Shown here piece after piece: positions 41,348 to 50,332 of a stretch of 64,000 nt of DNA. The DNA is from Fibrobacter succinogenes. Lineage in GTDB: Bacteria; Fibrobacterota; Fibrobacteria; Fibrobacterales; Fibrobacteraceae. The translations under genes and the position numbers were made by a program. Every line of letters begins with the position of its first letter. The stretch's first letter is position 1. The notes under the pieces are model-generated. The model did no database searches, was not told the origin of the DNA, and worked only from the letters and a program-made list of their open reading frames with translations. The DNA lies in contig CACVQR010000011.1 in the NCBI GenBank assembly GCA_902756345.1, positions 80,376-144,375 on the forward strand, written 5' to 3'.

Positions 41348-44300
41348 ATGAAGTGCAAAAACTTTTTCCGGGGTTTAGCATTATGCTTGACCCTTTTAGT
41401 TGTTAACACATTTGCGCAGGACTGTGTTGCCATAGCCCATGTTATTTACGATGGCAATAACCTTTTCTACGCCGATAACGAAGCCAATTTCAAGTACAAG
41501 CAGTTGAGCAAAGAAGACGACGGTACGTTTAAAGTCTGCTTCACTCAGGAACGTCTTGAAGGTTCCGACCGACAGGGTAGAGAAGACGTGCGCCAGTTGC
41601 GTTTCGGCTCTTTCTGCGCCGAGGGCAAGGATACCTGCGCCTCGTACTTGAACGAAGGCCACGAACCCTTCCTCGCCGAGCTGTTCCCCGAGTACAAGAA
41701 CGGCGTAGACAGCCAGCAGGTGTTCCAGGTCTGGCTCCAGATTAACCCCGACGGCACGTTGACAAAGTCAACGACCAAACCGGTCATTGTGGAACCTGCC
41801 AAGAAGACGATCCGTTTCCTTGCTCCGTGGAGCAATACGGGTGTGGTCATCATGCTGAACGGCAAGGCCGACTATACCACTCCGGTGGGTAGTCCCTACT
41901 GCGGTTGGTTCGAATACCGCGCCGTACTGACCCCCAAAGACGCCTTTGTTTCTTTCAAGCAGACCATCGGTGACCTGCATATCGGTGCCGAAGGCGCTTC
42001 CAAGGAAGAAATCCCCGTGGAACAGGAAATCAAGCTGGATTCCCTGCTGCAAATTTCCGATACCGTCTGGATTGTGGGTTCCAAGTACAGCGAACCCGAA
42101 CTCTATACGGAATTCCCTGGCGAACTCGGCGACTGCCCCATCAAGAAGCTCCCGGTCATGATGTTCGACTGGCTGCATGGCGATGGCAGCGACGAAGAAA
42201 ACACCAAGGCCCAGGCCGGCACCACAAGCCAGGACTTCGGTACCGGTGGATGCAAGAACGACAATGGTCACCAGATTATGAAGGGCATGGTCGAACGAGA
42301 ACTGGGACCCAACGGCGTTCCCGTTCCTGCTGCAAACTTCCCGAGCAACTGCAAAGTTACAGAACACCTCGGCAACTGGTTCTTGCCCGAAGTTGTCGCA
42401 ACCGATGCCGCCGGCAATAGCTACACCAACGCCACCTGCCGCGATCTTGAACTTTCCTTGACTGACGACGGATTCTGGTTCGGCCAGAAAAATACCGAAA
42501 GCCCTGAAAGAGGTCTTTTCTTCTTGGACGACTTCCAGTTCCTCGATTCGGCAGGCACTGTGCCGAACCCCATGTACGACAACATTTCCTCTGACTACGG
42601 GACGCACAACTACGGCTTCACCATGAAGATCCAGGCCACCTTCGAATACGTGCCTGGCCAGTATTTTGAATTCCTGGGTGACGACGACGTGTGGGTGTTC
42701 ATCAACAACAAGCTGGTGGTGGATATCGGCGGCCAGCATACGCAGATCGAGGGCAAGGTCAAACTCGACACCATCGGCAAGAACAATCCTGCAGACAAGT
42801 TAATTCCTGGCGAAACGTATTCCTTCCACATCTTCTACGCCGAGCGTCACCGCAACGAATCGAACTTCAAGATGCGTACCTCCATGGACTTGAAGGCCGA
42901 AGCGAGCATGTTCCTGACCGACCTTTCGGATGACCCGAAGTTGATTATCAAGGAAGTATGGCAGATCGTGCGCGAAACGGTTCTCGCTTGCGACTTCTCT
43001 ACAAGCCCCGAAAAGCAGCACACCGAACGCGGCCCGTCCAACTTCACCCTTTACGGCAAGAGCCTCGACAAGAACGGCGTCGCCCTCAAGACACTCGATT
43101 CCGCTTACTACAGCGGCATTACCGTGACAAACGACTTCACCATGATCACCATCGATACCAAGGCGATCACGAAGGCGCAAGCCCTGCCGCCGGGAAACTA
43201 CTATGTTCGCGTTCGCCTCAAGAGCAATCCGGATGACTACAAGGATATTCCGTTTACCATTGAACCTTACGAACTGCCGAACCTCGCGTTTGCAAGCGTC
43301 AAGGATTCCACCTACTTTATCGTAGACTTCGACACGCAAGATACGATTCACTTTACGGAATATTGGAGTGCCTTCGGTAACGAACTCAGCCGCGACGTGT
43401 CTAGCGATACCTTGCCTATTAACCTCGACAAGACCGAAAAGATGTGGGCTGGCCGCTCTTACCCCGTGCATATTATGTACGCCGAAGAATGGGCCTCCAT
43501 TTACAGCGGTATCGCGGTGCAAGTCAAGGCCTCGACTCCGAACCTGACCATTTGCGATTCTACTGGCAAGCCCATTACCGAAATCGTGTTGATGGAAGGC
43601 CGCGCAAACTTCTTTGTAAAGGCGACCGACGAAGTGGTCGACGGCGTGCTTACCCTGACTACTGCCGGCGCCAAGAATAAGGAAATTCACTGGACCAAGA
43701 TCAATATTGCCGTACCCCCGGTTCCGCAAATCGAGGCCGCCTACATTTACGACCGCACCGGCGATGGCCGCGCCGACAGCATTTGGATCAAGCTGAACAA
43801 GGCTATCGACAACCGCACGGTCATCGACTCTGTCAAGTATATCTTCCAAGAAGAAAACGAAGACTACAAGAAGACCAAGGTCGCCTACAAGATCAGCAAA
43901 TACAAGGTCGGTGATATTTCCATTTCACTTTCCGCCGAAGGGACTGGTTTTGAACCGTCCATCTTTACCGGACGCAGGACGAACTCTAGCGACTTGTTCA
44001 GCCTGGTCAACATCTGGTACACCTATACCGGCGATGACGGCAAGCCTTCCATATTCCCGGTAGACGGCTCGCTCACCGATCAGGTCGGCCCTGTTATTGT
44101 CGCTGCCGAAGTCTCGTACCTTAAGGACGGCAACACACAACTTGCCCTTGAATTTAGCGAAGGCGTTAACGGCTCCGATGCAAACACCGAATTCTTCCGC
44201 TTCCACTGCTGGAAAAACAACGTGCAAGACAGCGCCGTCAAGAGCGCAAGCGACATCTTGACCACTCCCGAAAACGCGTGGAAGTTGATTTTCCCGAAGG

Positions 44301-45259
44301 GCCTCGATACCGATGTGGTGCCCGCCGTGGGAGACTCCGTGCGCTTTATGCCGCCGTCTCAGCTCGGCATGGCGCTTGACCTTGTGGGGGTCGGCCCGCA
44401 TGAACTGAACCCCTGGATTCGCATTACCGGCGAACAGAAGGTGACGGTAACCAGCCCGAAGGTGGTAAGCCTCTCGACAGAATCTGAAGCCTTCGATAGC
44501 GCCCGCGCCATTATTCGTAGCGAAGAGGCGACCGTGCCCAAGTTGGTGGGTGGTGAAACGGTGCCTACCGCCGAACAGGTGGCTGCACAGTACGGCACGC
44601 AGGGCCATTACCTGGGCGACCTCGACATGGCCGAACTCGTGGAAAACGAAATCGCCGAAATCGTGAAGGCTGTCCAGAATCCGGACAACGGCAAGCTCGT
44701 CAACAAGGACGAAGCCAAGGCCGCCGAAAAGGAAGGTACAATTCCGCGCACCTACACCATCGAAGAAGTTATCGCCAAGGTGGAATCCGGCGAAATGTCG
44801 ATCAAGGATGCCCAGAAGAAGTTCGGCTTGAACTCGGTAATCGTGGACGCCTACGAAAACGGCCTTTTGAACAAGGAAAACCTGAAGAACTACCAGAGCG
44901 GCACTCCGGCCGATGTCCAGAAGATTGTAAGCTCTGTCGCCGACAAGACCGAATTGCGTTACGAAGCGATCTACTATTCTAGCCTCGGTCACTACGTGAA
45001 CAGCCATTCCGGCATCATTACCTGTAACGATGACATCTTCAAGGCAAACGGTTCCAAGAACTGCCTCGAAAACGAGGGCAGGCTCTTCTTGGCCTGGAAC
45101 ATGCGTTCGGATAGCGGCCGGTTGGCTGCCACGGGTGTCTACATCGCCCGCCTCAAGTTCCGTATCAAGGTGAACACCAAGGTCATTACCGACCGCACCC
45201 AGGACTTCCTGTGGGGTGTGCGCCGCGGCCAGGTGAACGCTATCGACCTCGGAATTTAG
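41348..45259 (+). CDS. Giant fibro-slime domain surface protein 1
   Basis: This 1303-residue protein has a signal peptide (ends VNTFAQ, about residue 24) and beta-sandwich domains (about 25-270, with VFQVWLQINPDG and a carbohydrate-binding-like fold APWSNTGVVIMLNGK). The fibro-slime core is at about 270-520 (MMFDWLHG, FTMKIQATFEYVPGQYFEFL, GDDDVWVFINNKLVVDIGGQ, YSFHIFYAERH). Several Ig-like repeats and a C-terminal FlgD/T9SS-like Ig domain (LFLAWNMRSDSGRLAATGVY) follow. Fibro-slime proteins of Fibrobacter are linked to cellulose adhesion (literature on the family); here adhesion or matrix roles are inferred. GGAG upstream of ATG 41348 fixes the start. Strongly paralogous to the next gene. Confidence 0.9.
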   Translation: MKCKNFFRGLALCLTLLVVNTFAQDCVAIAHVIYDGNNLFYADNEANFKYKQLSKEDDGTFKVCFTQERLEGSDRQGREDVRQLRFGSFCAEGKDTCASYLNEGHEPFLAELFPEYKNGVDSQQVFQVWLQINPDGTLTKSTTKPVIVEPAKKTIRFLAPWSNTGVVIMLNGKADYTTPVGSPYCGWFEYRAVLTPKDAFVSFKQTIGDLHIGAEGASKEEIPVEQEIKLDSLLQISDTVWIVGSKYSEPELYTEFPGELGDCPIKKLPVMMFDWLHGDGSDEENTKAQAGTTSQDFGTGGCKNDNGHQIMKGMVERELGPNGVPVPAANFPSNCKVTEHLGNWFLPEVVATDAAGNSYTNATCRDLELSLTDDGFWFGQKNTESPERGLFFLDDFQFLDSAGTVPNPMYDNISSDYGTHNYGFTMKIQATFEYVPGQYFEFLGDDDVWVFINNKLVVDIGGQHTQIEGKVKLDTIGKNNPADKLIPGETYSFHIFYAERHRNESNFKMRTSMDLKAEASMFLTDLSDDPKLIIKEVWQIVRETVLACDFSTSPEKQHTERGPSNFTLYGKSLDKNGVALKTLDSAYYSGITVTNDFTMITIDTKAITKAQALPPGNYYVRVRLKSNPDDYKDIPFTIEPYELPNLAFASVKDSTYFIVDFDTQDTIHFTEYWSAFGNELSRDVSSDTLPINLDKTEKMWAGRSYPVHIMYAEEWASIYSGIAVQVKASTPNLTICDSTGKPITEIVLMEGRANFFVKATDEVVDGVLTLTTAGAKNKEIHWTKINIAVPPVPQIEAAYIYDRTGDGRADSIWIKLNKAIDNRTVIDSVKYIFQEENEDYKKTKVAYKISKYKVGDISISLSAEGTGFEPSIFTGRRTNSSDLFSLVNIWYTYTGDDGKPSIFPVDGSLTDQVGPVIVAAEVSYLKDGNTQLALEFSEGVNGSDANTEFFRFHCWKNNVQDSAVKSASDILTTPENAWKLIFPKGLDTDVVPAVGDSVRFMPPSQLGMALDLVGVGPHELNPWIRITGEQKVTVTSPKVVSLSTESEAFDSARAIIRSEEATVPKLVGGETVPTAEQVAAQYGTQGHYLGDLDMAELVENEIAEIVKAVQNPDNGKLVNKDEAKAAEKEGTIPRTYTIEEVIAKVESGEMSIKDAQKKFGLNSVIVDAYENGLLNKENLKNYQSGTPADVQKIVSSVADKTELRYEAIYYSSLGHYVNSHSGIITCNDDIFKANGSKNCLENEGRLFLAWNMRSDSGRLAATGVYIARLKFRIKVNTKVITDRTQDFLWGVRRGQVNAIDLGI

Positions 45260-45280
45260 GCTAAAATCGCAAATTTTTGG

Positions 45281-45306
45281 AAAACGCCCGAAAGGGCGTT
45301 TTTTTG
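45281..45306 (+). terminator. Rho-independent terminator after fibro-slime 1
   Basis: AACGCCC / GGGCGTT stem with GAAA loop, followed by seven T residues. Strong. Confidence 0.95.
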
Positions 45307-45493
45307 TTCTCAAAAAAAAACGCTGTCTTTTTCGGGAATTTTGTCCCCAAAACACGCCCTTTACACGATTGTTAAGCAGAATTAACCCTTTTCCGTTCTC
45401 GTCCAGTTGATTTTTTTGAAAAAAAAATTTATTTCTACAATACAATATTGTAAAAAGTACGTACAGTTAGGCCTATGGCCCTAGGAGATGTGG

Positions 45494-48400
45494 ATGAGGT
45501 GTAATTTATTCAAGAGAGCAACTCAGTTGCTCGCTTTATTAGTTCCCGTGGCTTTCGCGGCGACGTATACGCTTACAGCTACTCACGAAGGTGAACTTTA
45601 TTACGCTATTTACAACAATGTAGAAGGTTCTTGGGTCAAGGAATGCTCTAGCCTTCAGCGGGATCAACGATTCAATATTGATAGTCGCAGGACCTTGCCT
45701 AATTACGACTTGTATGTCTTTAGCGATGTCGACTGCCAGACCCTTTTAGTCCCGGAGGGCATTTCCTTTAGCGACTTGTACCCGACTTCGCAGCAGGCAA
45801 GAATCACCATTTCGAACGATGGTACCTGGTCGTTCACCAGTGGCCGTACTCCCACTGGCCCCGGCGTTAATCCGGGCATTCCGGGCGGCGACAATCCGGG
45901 CAACCCGGGAGGAGACAATCCGGGTGGCGATGTCACCGTTGGCGAAGGCATGAAGCTTGTCGCCTTCTTTACGCCTTGGACCAACACCAACGCGCAGGTG
46001 TACGTGGATGGCGCCCCGACTGCCATGATTCCGCTGGACAACTACTGCGGATGGTTCATTGCGGCTGTCAAGGTCCCCGCCGAAAACTTTGGGGTTTATT
46101 TTAAGCAGACCATCGGCGGCAATTTTGTCGGTGCGAATGGTCTTACGGCTACTGAACCCACCATTGCAACTGAAATCAAGCTCGACTCCGTGGCCGCCCT
46201 CAGCGATACCGTTTGGGTCAAGGGCAACCAGGAAGGCGAACCCGGCGTTTACGCGGAACACCCTGCCGGCATTCTGGGTGACTGCCCGGTCAAGAAACTC
46301 CCGGTCATGATGTTCGACTGGCTGCATGGCAGCAAGGGCGACGGCGTCCGCGGTAACGGAAACCCTGAATACGGCATTAGCGCAGACTTCGGTTCCGGTG
46401 GCTGTAGCGGTAGCCCCATGCTTGGCATGGTCGACACCCAGCTCGGTCCGAACGGCGTCCCGGTTCCGGCAACTCCGTTCCCCGAAAAGTGTACGATTAC
46501 CGATCATTTGGCCTACTGGTTTGTGCCGGAATCCTTGGCAGTCGATGCCCAGGGCAACAAGCTCACCAACATGACTTGCCGCGACCTCTACATCTCTATG
46601 GATAAAGAGGGCTTCTGGCTGGCCGAAATTTCGAAGGATGCAATTTCCAAGGGTAACGAAGCCAACAGGGGCGGCATGTTCCTGCTCGACGACTTCCAGT
46701 ACCTCGACGAGGCCGGTACCATTCCGAACCCCTATTTCGACCAGTTGACTGGCGGTAGCGACAACAAGCGTCACAACTTCGGCTTTACCATGAAGGTACA
46801 CGCCACGTTCGAATACATTCCGGGCCAGTACTTCGACTTCCTGGGCGATGACGACGTGTGGGTGTTCATTAACAACAAACTGGTGGTGGACATTGGCGGC
46901 CAGCACGCACAGGTGCGCGGTGCCGTGGATCTGGATACCCTCGGCCTTACTCCGGGTGAAACCTATCCCTTCCATATTTTCTATGCTGAACGCCATACCA
47001 GTTCTTCAAACTTCCGTATGCACACTTCGATCGACTTGAAGACCGAAGCAAGCATTATGCTCAAGAACCCGACCAACGACCCGTCCGTGATCGACAGGGA
47101 AGTCTGGCAGAAGATCCGCAAGAACAAGCTCGCCTGCGACTTTACCGAAGGCGGAAAGGAACTCACGCTGGAACGCGGTTCTTCCATCTTTACGCTGTTC
47201 GGCGGTAACCTGCCCTCTAACGGTGTAGAACTCGATACGGCCGGCATGTGGTTCGGCGGTATTACCGTGAACAAGGAATTCGATACCTTTAGAATCGACA
47301 AGGAATCGATCAAGGATAACCGCGGACTTGCTCCGGGCACGTACTACCTGCGCGTAACGCTGCGTTCCGACAACACCCAGTACAAGGACGTGTACTTTGT
47401 GGTGGGCGCCTACGCGTTGCCGAACATCGTGTACACCGACTCCACTGGCAAGGTCCTCGGTTCTACTGTTCGTAGCGATTCCTTGCCGCTCAACATGAAC
47501 AAGAATGTTGTGATGTGGGTGGGTCAGTCTTACAAGGTCTATGTGCAATATGCCGAAGACTGGGCCAACGACAATATCGTTTACCCGACCACCAACGATG
47601 CCGCCTTGATTCCTTGCGACTCGCTGGGTAACCCGATTACCGAAGTCAAGCTCGTAAACGGCAAGGGTTCGTTCTACGTGAAGGCTGTCGGCGAACTTTG
47701 GGGCGGCGCCCTGTATGTGAAGGGCCAGGCTTCAGGTAACACTGCAATCTGGAACAGCATCAACTTCCAGCTGCCGCCGGTACCGCAGATCGAGCTTGCG
47801 CAAATCTTTGACCGCGACGGCGATGGCCGCGGCGACAGTATCTGGATGAAGTTTGATGGCTCGCTCGGTGGCAAGAATGCGCTCGACTCTGTCAAGTTCA
47901 TCTTCAATTCTGCCAAGAACGCAAGATTCAGCAACGCCTACAAGGCTATTTACAGGGACGGTTCTAACGAAGCTTCTATCGTTGCAAATGGCAACGGCTT
48001 CAACAGCGCAATCTTTACGGGTGATTCCACCGGTAAGGTGTACACCGGCCTTGTGAAGGTCTGGTACACCTATACCGACAACGGCAAGCGCTCCGTGTTC
48101 CCGGCAGATGGCGCGCTGCAAGACCAGATCGGACCTATCGTCACCAAGGCTGAAGTTTCTTACATGAAGGATGGCAACACGCAGCTCGAACTCAGTTTCA
48201 GCGAAGCCATTCAGAACAAGGAAAAGACTTCTGACATCTTTAATTTCCATATATGGAATAACGGAATCATGAGCACCGCCGTCAAGTCTGCAAGTGATAT
48301 CTCTGCGACTGCTCCGAACCAGTGGACGCTCATCTTCCCGAAGGGTAACGATAACGACTTTATTCCGGCCGTGGGCGACTCCGTGCGTTTCGCTCCGACA

Positions 48401-49282
48401 ATGAGCGCCGCTTTCGCTCTGGACATGGTGAATGTAGGTCCGCACGCAAACAACCCGTGGGTACGCATTACCGGTGAACAGAAGGTGAATGTGACCAGCC
48501 CGGGTGTCGTGAAGGTTGACCCTGGTTCAGCCTCTTACGACAGTGCAAAGACGATTATCACGAGCGAATCTGCAACCGTGCCGAAGGTGATTCAGGATCC
48601 CTCGATTCTCAACGCAGAACAGGCCGCAGCCGCTTACGGCACGCAGGGGCATTTCTTGGGTGACCTGAACATGGCCGAACTGGTCGAAAACGAAATCGAA
48701 GGCATCAAGAACGCCGTCCAGAATTTCGAAGACAAGGTGATTGTCGTCGACCAGGCAACCGGCGCCACGCAGTCTTACTCGATCGAACAGATTATCGCCG
48801 CCGTCGATGCGGGCCAGATGTCGATTGACGACGCCAAGAAGAAATTCGACCTTGACCCGGTCATTGTCGACGCCTACAAGAATCACATGATCGATTCCAA
48901 GAATGTCAGCAAGTACAACAGCGGAAGCGAAAGGGACATTCAGGAAATCGTAGAGGCAGTGGCCCAGAGTACGGAACTTCGCTACGAAGCGACCTACTAC
49001 TCTAGTCTCGGTGAATTTGTGAACAGCTACTCTAACGTGATCACTTGCAATGACGACGTGTTCAAAAATCATGGCCAGGGCACCTGCCTCGAAAACAACG
49101 GCAAGCTGTTCCTCGCCTGGAACATGCGCGCCAAGAACGGCAGATTGGTATCGACCGGCGTGTACATTGCAAGACTTGCGTACCGCATCAAGGTCGGCAG
49201 CAAGACCGTGGTAGACCGCACGCAGGACTTCCTGTGGGGTGTGCGCCGCGGCAAGGCAAACGCGCTTGACTTGGGTCTCTAG
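45494..49282 (+). CDS. Giant fibro-slime domain surface protein 2
   Basis: This 1262-residue protein has a signal peptide (ends VPVAFA) and a short beta domain. A low-complexity Pro/Gly linker (about 122-147: NPGIPGGDNPGNPGG) follows, then an N-terminal binding-like domain (FFTPWTNTNAQVYVDGAPTA). The fibro-slime core is at about 270-515 (MMFDWLHGS, FTMKVHATFEYIPGQYFDFL, GDDDVWVFINNKLVVDIGGQ). Ig-like repeats and the terminal LFLAWNMRAKNGRLVSTGVY domain complete it. The ATG at 45494 has GGAG six bases upstream; the ATG at 45488 is too close. The order of domains is the same as in protein 1, while the linker replaces a different N-terminal region. No operon partner; a terminator follows at about 49317. 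Confidence 0.9.
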   Translation: MRCNLFKRATQLLALLVPVAFAATYTLTATHEGELYYAIYNNVEGSWVKECSSLQRDQRFNIDSRRTLPNYDLYVFSDVDCQTLLVPEGISFSDLYPTSQQARITISNDGTWSFTSGRTPTGPGVNPGIPGGDNPGNPGGDNPGGDVTVGEGMKLVAFFTPWTNTNAQVYVDGAPTAMIPLDNYCGWFIAAVKVPAENFGVYFKQTIGGNFVGANGLTATEPTIATEIKLDSVAALSDTVWVKGNQEGEPGVYAEHPAGILGDCPVKKLPVMMFDWLHGSKGDGVRGNGNPEYGISADFGSGGCSGSPMLGMVDTQLGPNGVPVPATPFPEKCTITDHLAYWFVPESLAVDAQGNKLTNMTCRDLYISMDKEGFWLAEISKDAISKGNEANRGGMFLLDDFQYLDEAGTIPNPYFDQLTGGSDNKRHNFGFTMKVHATFEYIPGQYFDFLGDDDVWVFINNKLVVDIGGQHAQVRGAVDLDTLGLTPGETYPFHIFYAERHTSSSNFRMHTSIDLKTEASIMLKNPTNDPSVIDREVWQKIRKNKLACDFTEGGKELTLERGSSIFTLFGGNLPSNGVELDTAGMWFGGITVNKEFDTFRIDKESIKDNRGLAPGTYYLRVTLRSDNTQYKDVYFVVGAYALPNIVYTDSTGKVLGSTVRSDSLPLNMNKNVVMWVGQSYKVYVQYAEDWANDNIVYPTTNDAALIPCDSLGNPITEVKLVNGKGSFYVKAVGELWGGALYVKGQASGNTAIWNSINFQLPPVPQIELAQIFDRDGDGRGDSIWMKFDGSLGGKNALDSVKFIFNSAKNARFSNAYKAIYRDGSNEASIVANGNGFNSAIFTGDSTGKVYTGLVKVWYTYTDNGKRSVFPADGALQDQIGPIVTKAEVSYMKDGNTQLELSFSEAIQNKEKTSDIFNFHIWNNGIMSTAVKSASDISATAPNQWTLIFPKGNDNDFIPAVGDSVRFAPTMSAAFALDMVNVGPHANNPWVRITGEQKVNVTSPGVVKVDPGSASYDSAKTIITSESATVPKVIQDPSILNAEQAAAAYGTQGHFLGDLNMAELVENEIEGIKNAVQNFEDKVIVVDQATGATQSYSIEQIIAAVDAGQMSIDDAKKKFDLDPVIVDAYKNHMIDSKNVSKYNSGSERDIQEIVEAVAQSTELRYEATYYSSLGEFVNSYSNVITCNDDVFKNHGQGTCLENNGKLFLAWNMRAKNGRLVSTGVYIARLAYRIKVGSKTVVDRTQDFLWGVRRGKANALDLGL

Positions 49283-49316
49283 GTCCCTGTATTAGAACAA
49301 AGAAACTCTCTCGGCA

Positions 49317-49352
49317 AAAAGAAGACCGCACCTTTGGGGGTGCGGCCTTCTT
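49317..49352. terminator. Bidirectional terminator between fibro-slime 2 and TPR gene
   Basis: GAAGACCGCACC and GGTGCGGCCTTC arms with a short TTTGG loop, flanked by A-run (AAAAAG) and T-rich sequence. Suited to both converging genes. Confidence 0.8.
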
Positions 49353-49381
49353 GCGTTATATATTTCGCTAAAGGATTTAGG

Positions 49382-50140
49382 TTATTTCTTGTCGAGTTTG
49401 GCGTTGATTTGTTTCTGGAGTTCTTTCAGGTGCCAGCGGCCACGCTTGTCTTCAAGGAAAAAGTTGGTGCGGATTCCGCGCGAAAGGCCGCGGTCAATAA
49501 TGTTCAGCGCGTCGGCGTAACGCTTCTGGTCAAAGCGCAGTTCTGCCAAAAAGTAATAGTTGTACAAGTCGCGCGGGTTCTTTTCGAGTGCGAGGCTCAA
49601 GTACTTGTCGGCAAGTTTCTTGTCGGGCCATGAAAGCACCAGCGGCACGTAGGGCAGTACGAAGTGGGCCCGCCCCAGCACCTGGTAGTCTTCGGCCATA
49701 ATGGCCACATCGCGCACGGTGGTAGCCACGCCTTCCTTGACCGAGGTGAGGGCACCGCGCTCGTTGCCCCACATCGAAAGGGCGCTTGCGTATACGTGGG
49801 CGATTTCCCTGTTCTTCGGGAACTTCTGGTAGGCGGATTCGCTGATAGTCTTTAGGCTGTCGAGCTTTGCCTTGCGCTGGTGCTTTTCGAAATGCACAAA
49901 GCGGAATGCGAAGAACAAGCTCTTCACGTAGCCTTCGGTAGCCTTTTCTTCGACGGAGACGTCGTTCATGGCTTTGCGGTAGCTGTCGATCATGAGCCTT
50001 GCGTTCTTGGGATTCGCTTTGTCGCCAATGGCATGTTCTGCACGGGCGTTATAGCAGGAATCGGCAATGCGCAGGTCTTCGTTTGCAAGGCATACGACGC
50101 TTGCAACAGACATCAGCAATGTGACCAGGATTTTTTTCAT
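49382..50140 (-). CDS. Secreted TPR-like protein, unknown
   Basis: This 252-residue protein starts with a signal peptide MKKILVTLLMSVASVVCLA. The rest is helical with TPR-like pairs (IAHVYASALSMWGNERGALT, LADKYLSLALEKNPRDLYNY, YADALNIIDRGLSRGI), suggesting a periplasmic scaffold or peptide-binding protein. AAGGGGA precedes the ATG at 50140; the upstream ATG at 50170 gives a non-signal extension and is not used. It follows the 47-residue ORF and phosphofructokinase on the same strand. Confidence 0.75.
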   Translation of the reverse strand: MKKILVTLLMSVASVVCLANEDLRIADSCYNARAEHAIGDKANPKNARLMIDSYRKAMNDVSVEEKATEGYVKSLFFAFRFVHFEKHQRKAKLDSLKTISESAYQKFPKNREIAHVYASALSMWGNERGALTSVKEGVATTVRDVAIMAEDYQVLGRAHFVLPYVPLVLSWPDKKLADKYLSLALEKNPRDLYNYYFLAELRFDQKRYADALNIIDRGLSRGIRTNFFLEDKRGRWHLKELQKQINAKLDKK

Positions 50141-50157
50141 TTTCCCCTTAACAGAAA

Positions 50158-50301
50158 CTACACTCGCCAATTTTGCAGTACTTTATTCAATTGGGCGATC
50201 CGCGACTTTTCGTCGTCGGTACCGTGGTAAGTCTTGAATAAAAGATAGCGATATTCCATGAGTGCGGTGCGGATTAACACCTTGTCTTCTTGCTTTAGCA
50301 T
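50158..50301 (-). CDS. 47-residue unknown small protein downstream of pfkA
   Basis: Reads MLKQEDKVLIRTALMEYRYL, then LFKTYHGTDDEKSRIAQLNK and VLQNWRV. Two amphipathic helices joined by a short loop (YHGTDDEKSR), without membrane segment. GAGGAA lies 11 bases upstream of the ATG. It is 31 bases after the phosphofructokinase stop and 17 bases before the TPR gene start on the same strand, so it fits an operon. No family is recognised. Confidence 0.55.
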   Translation of the reverse strand: MLKQEDKVLIRTALMEYRYLLFKTYHGTDDEKSRIAQLNKVLQNWRV

Positions 50302-50332
50302 TGCTTTTTGTTTCCTCTTTTTTTATTTAGGA

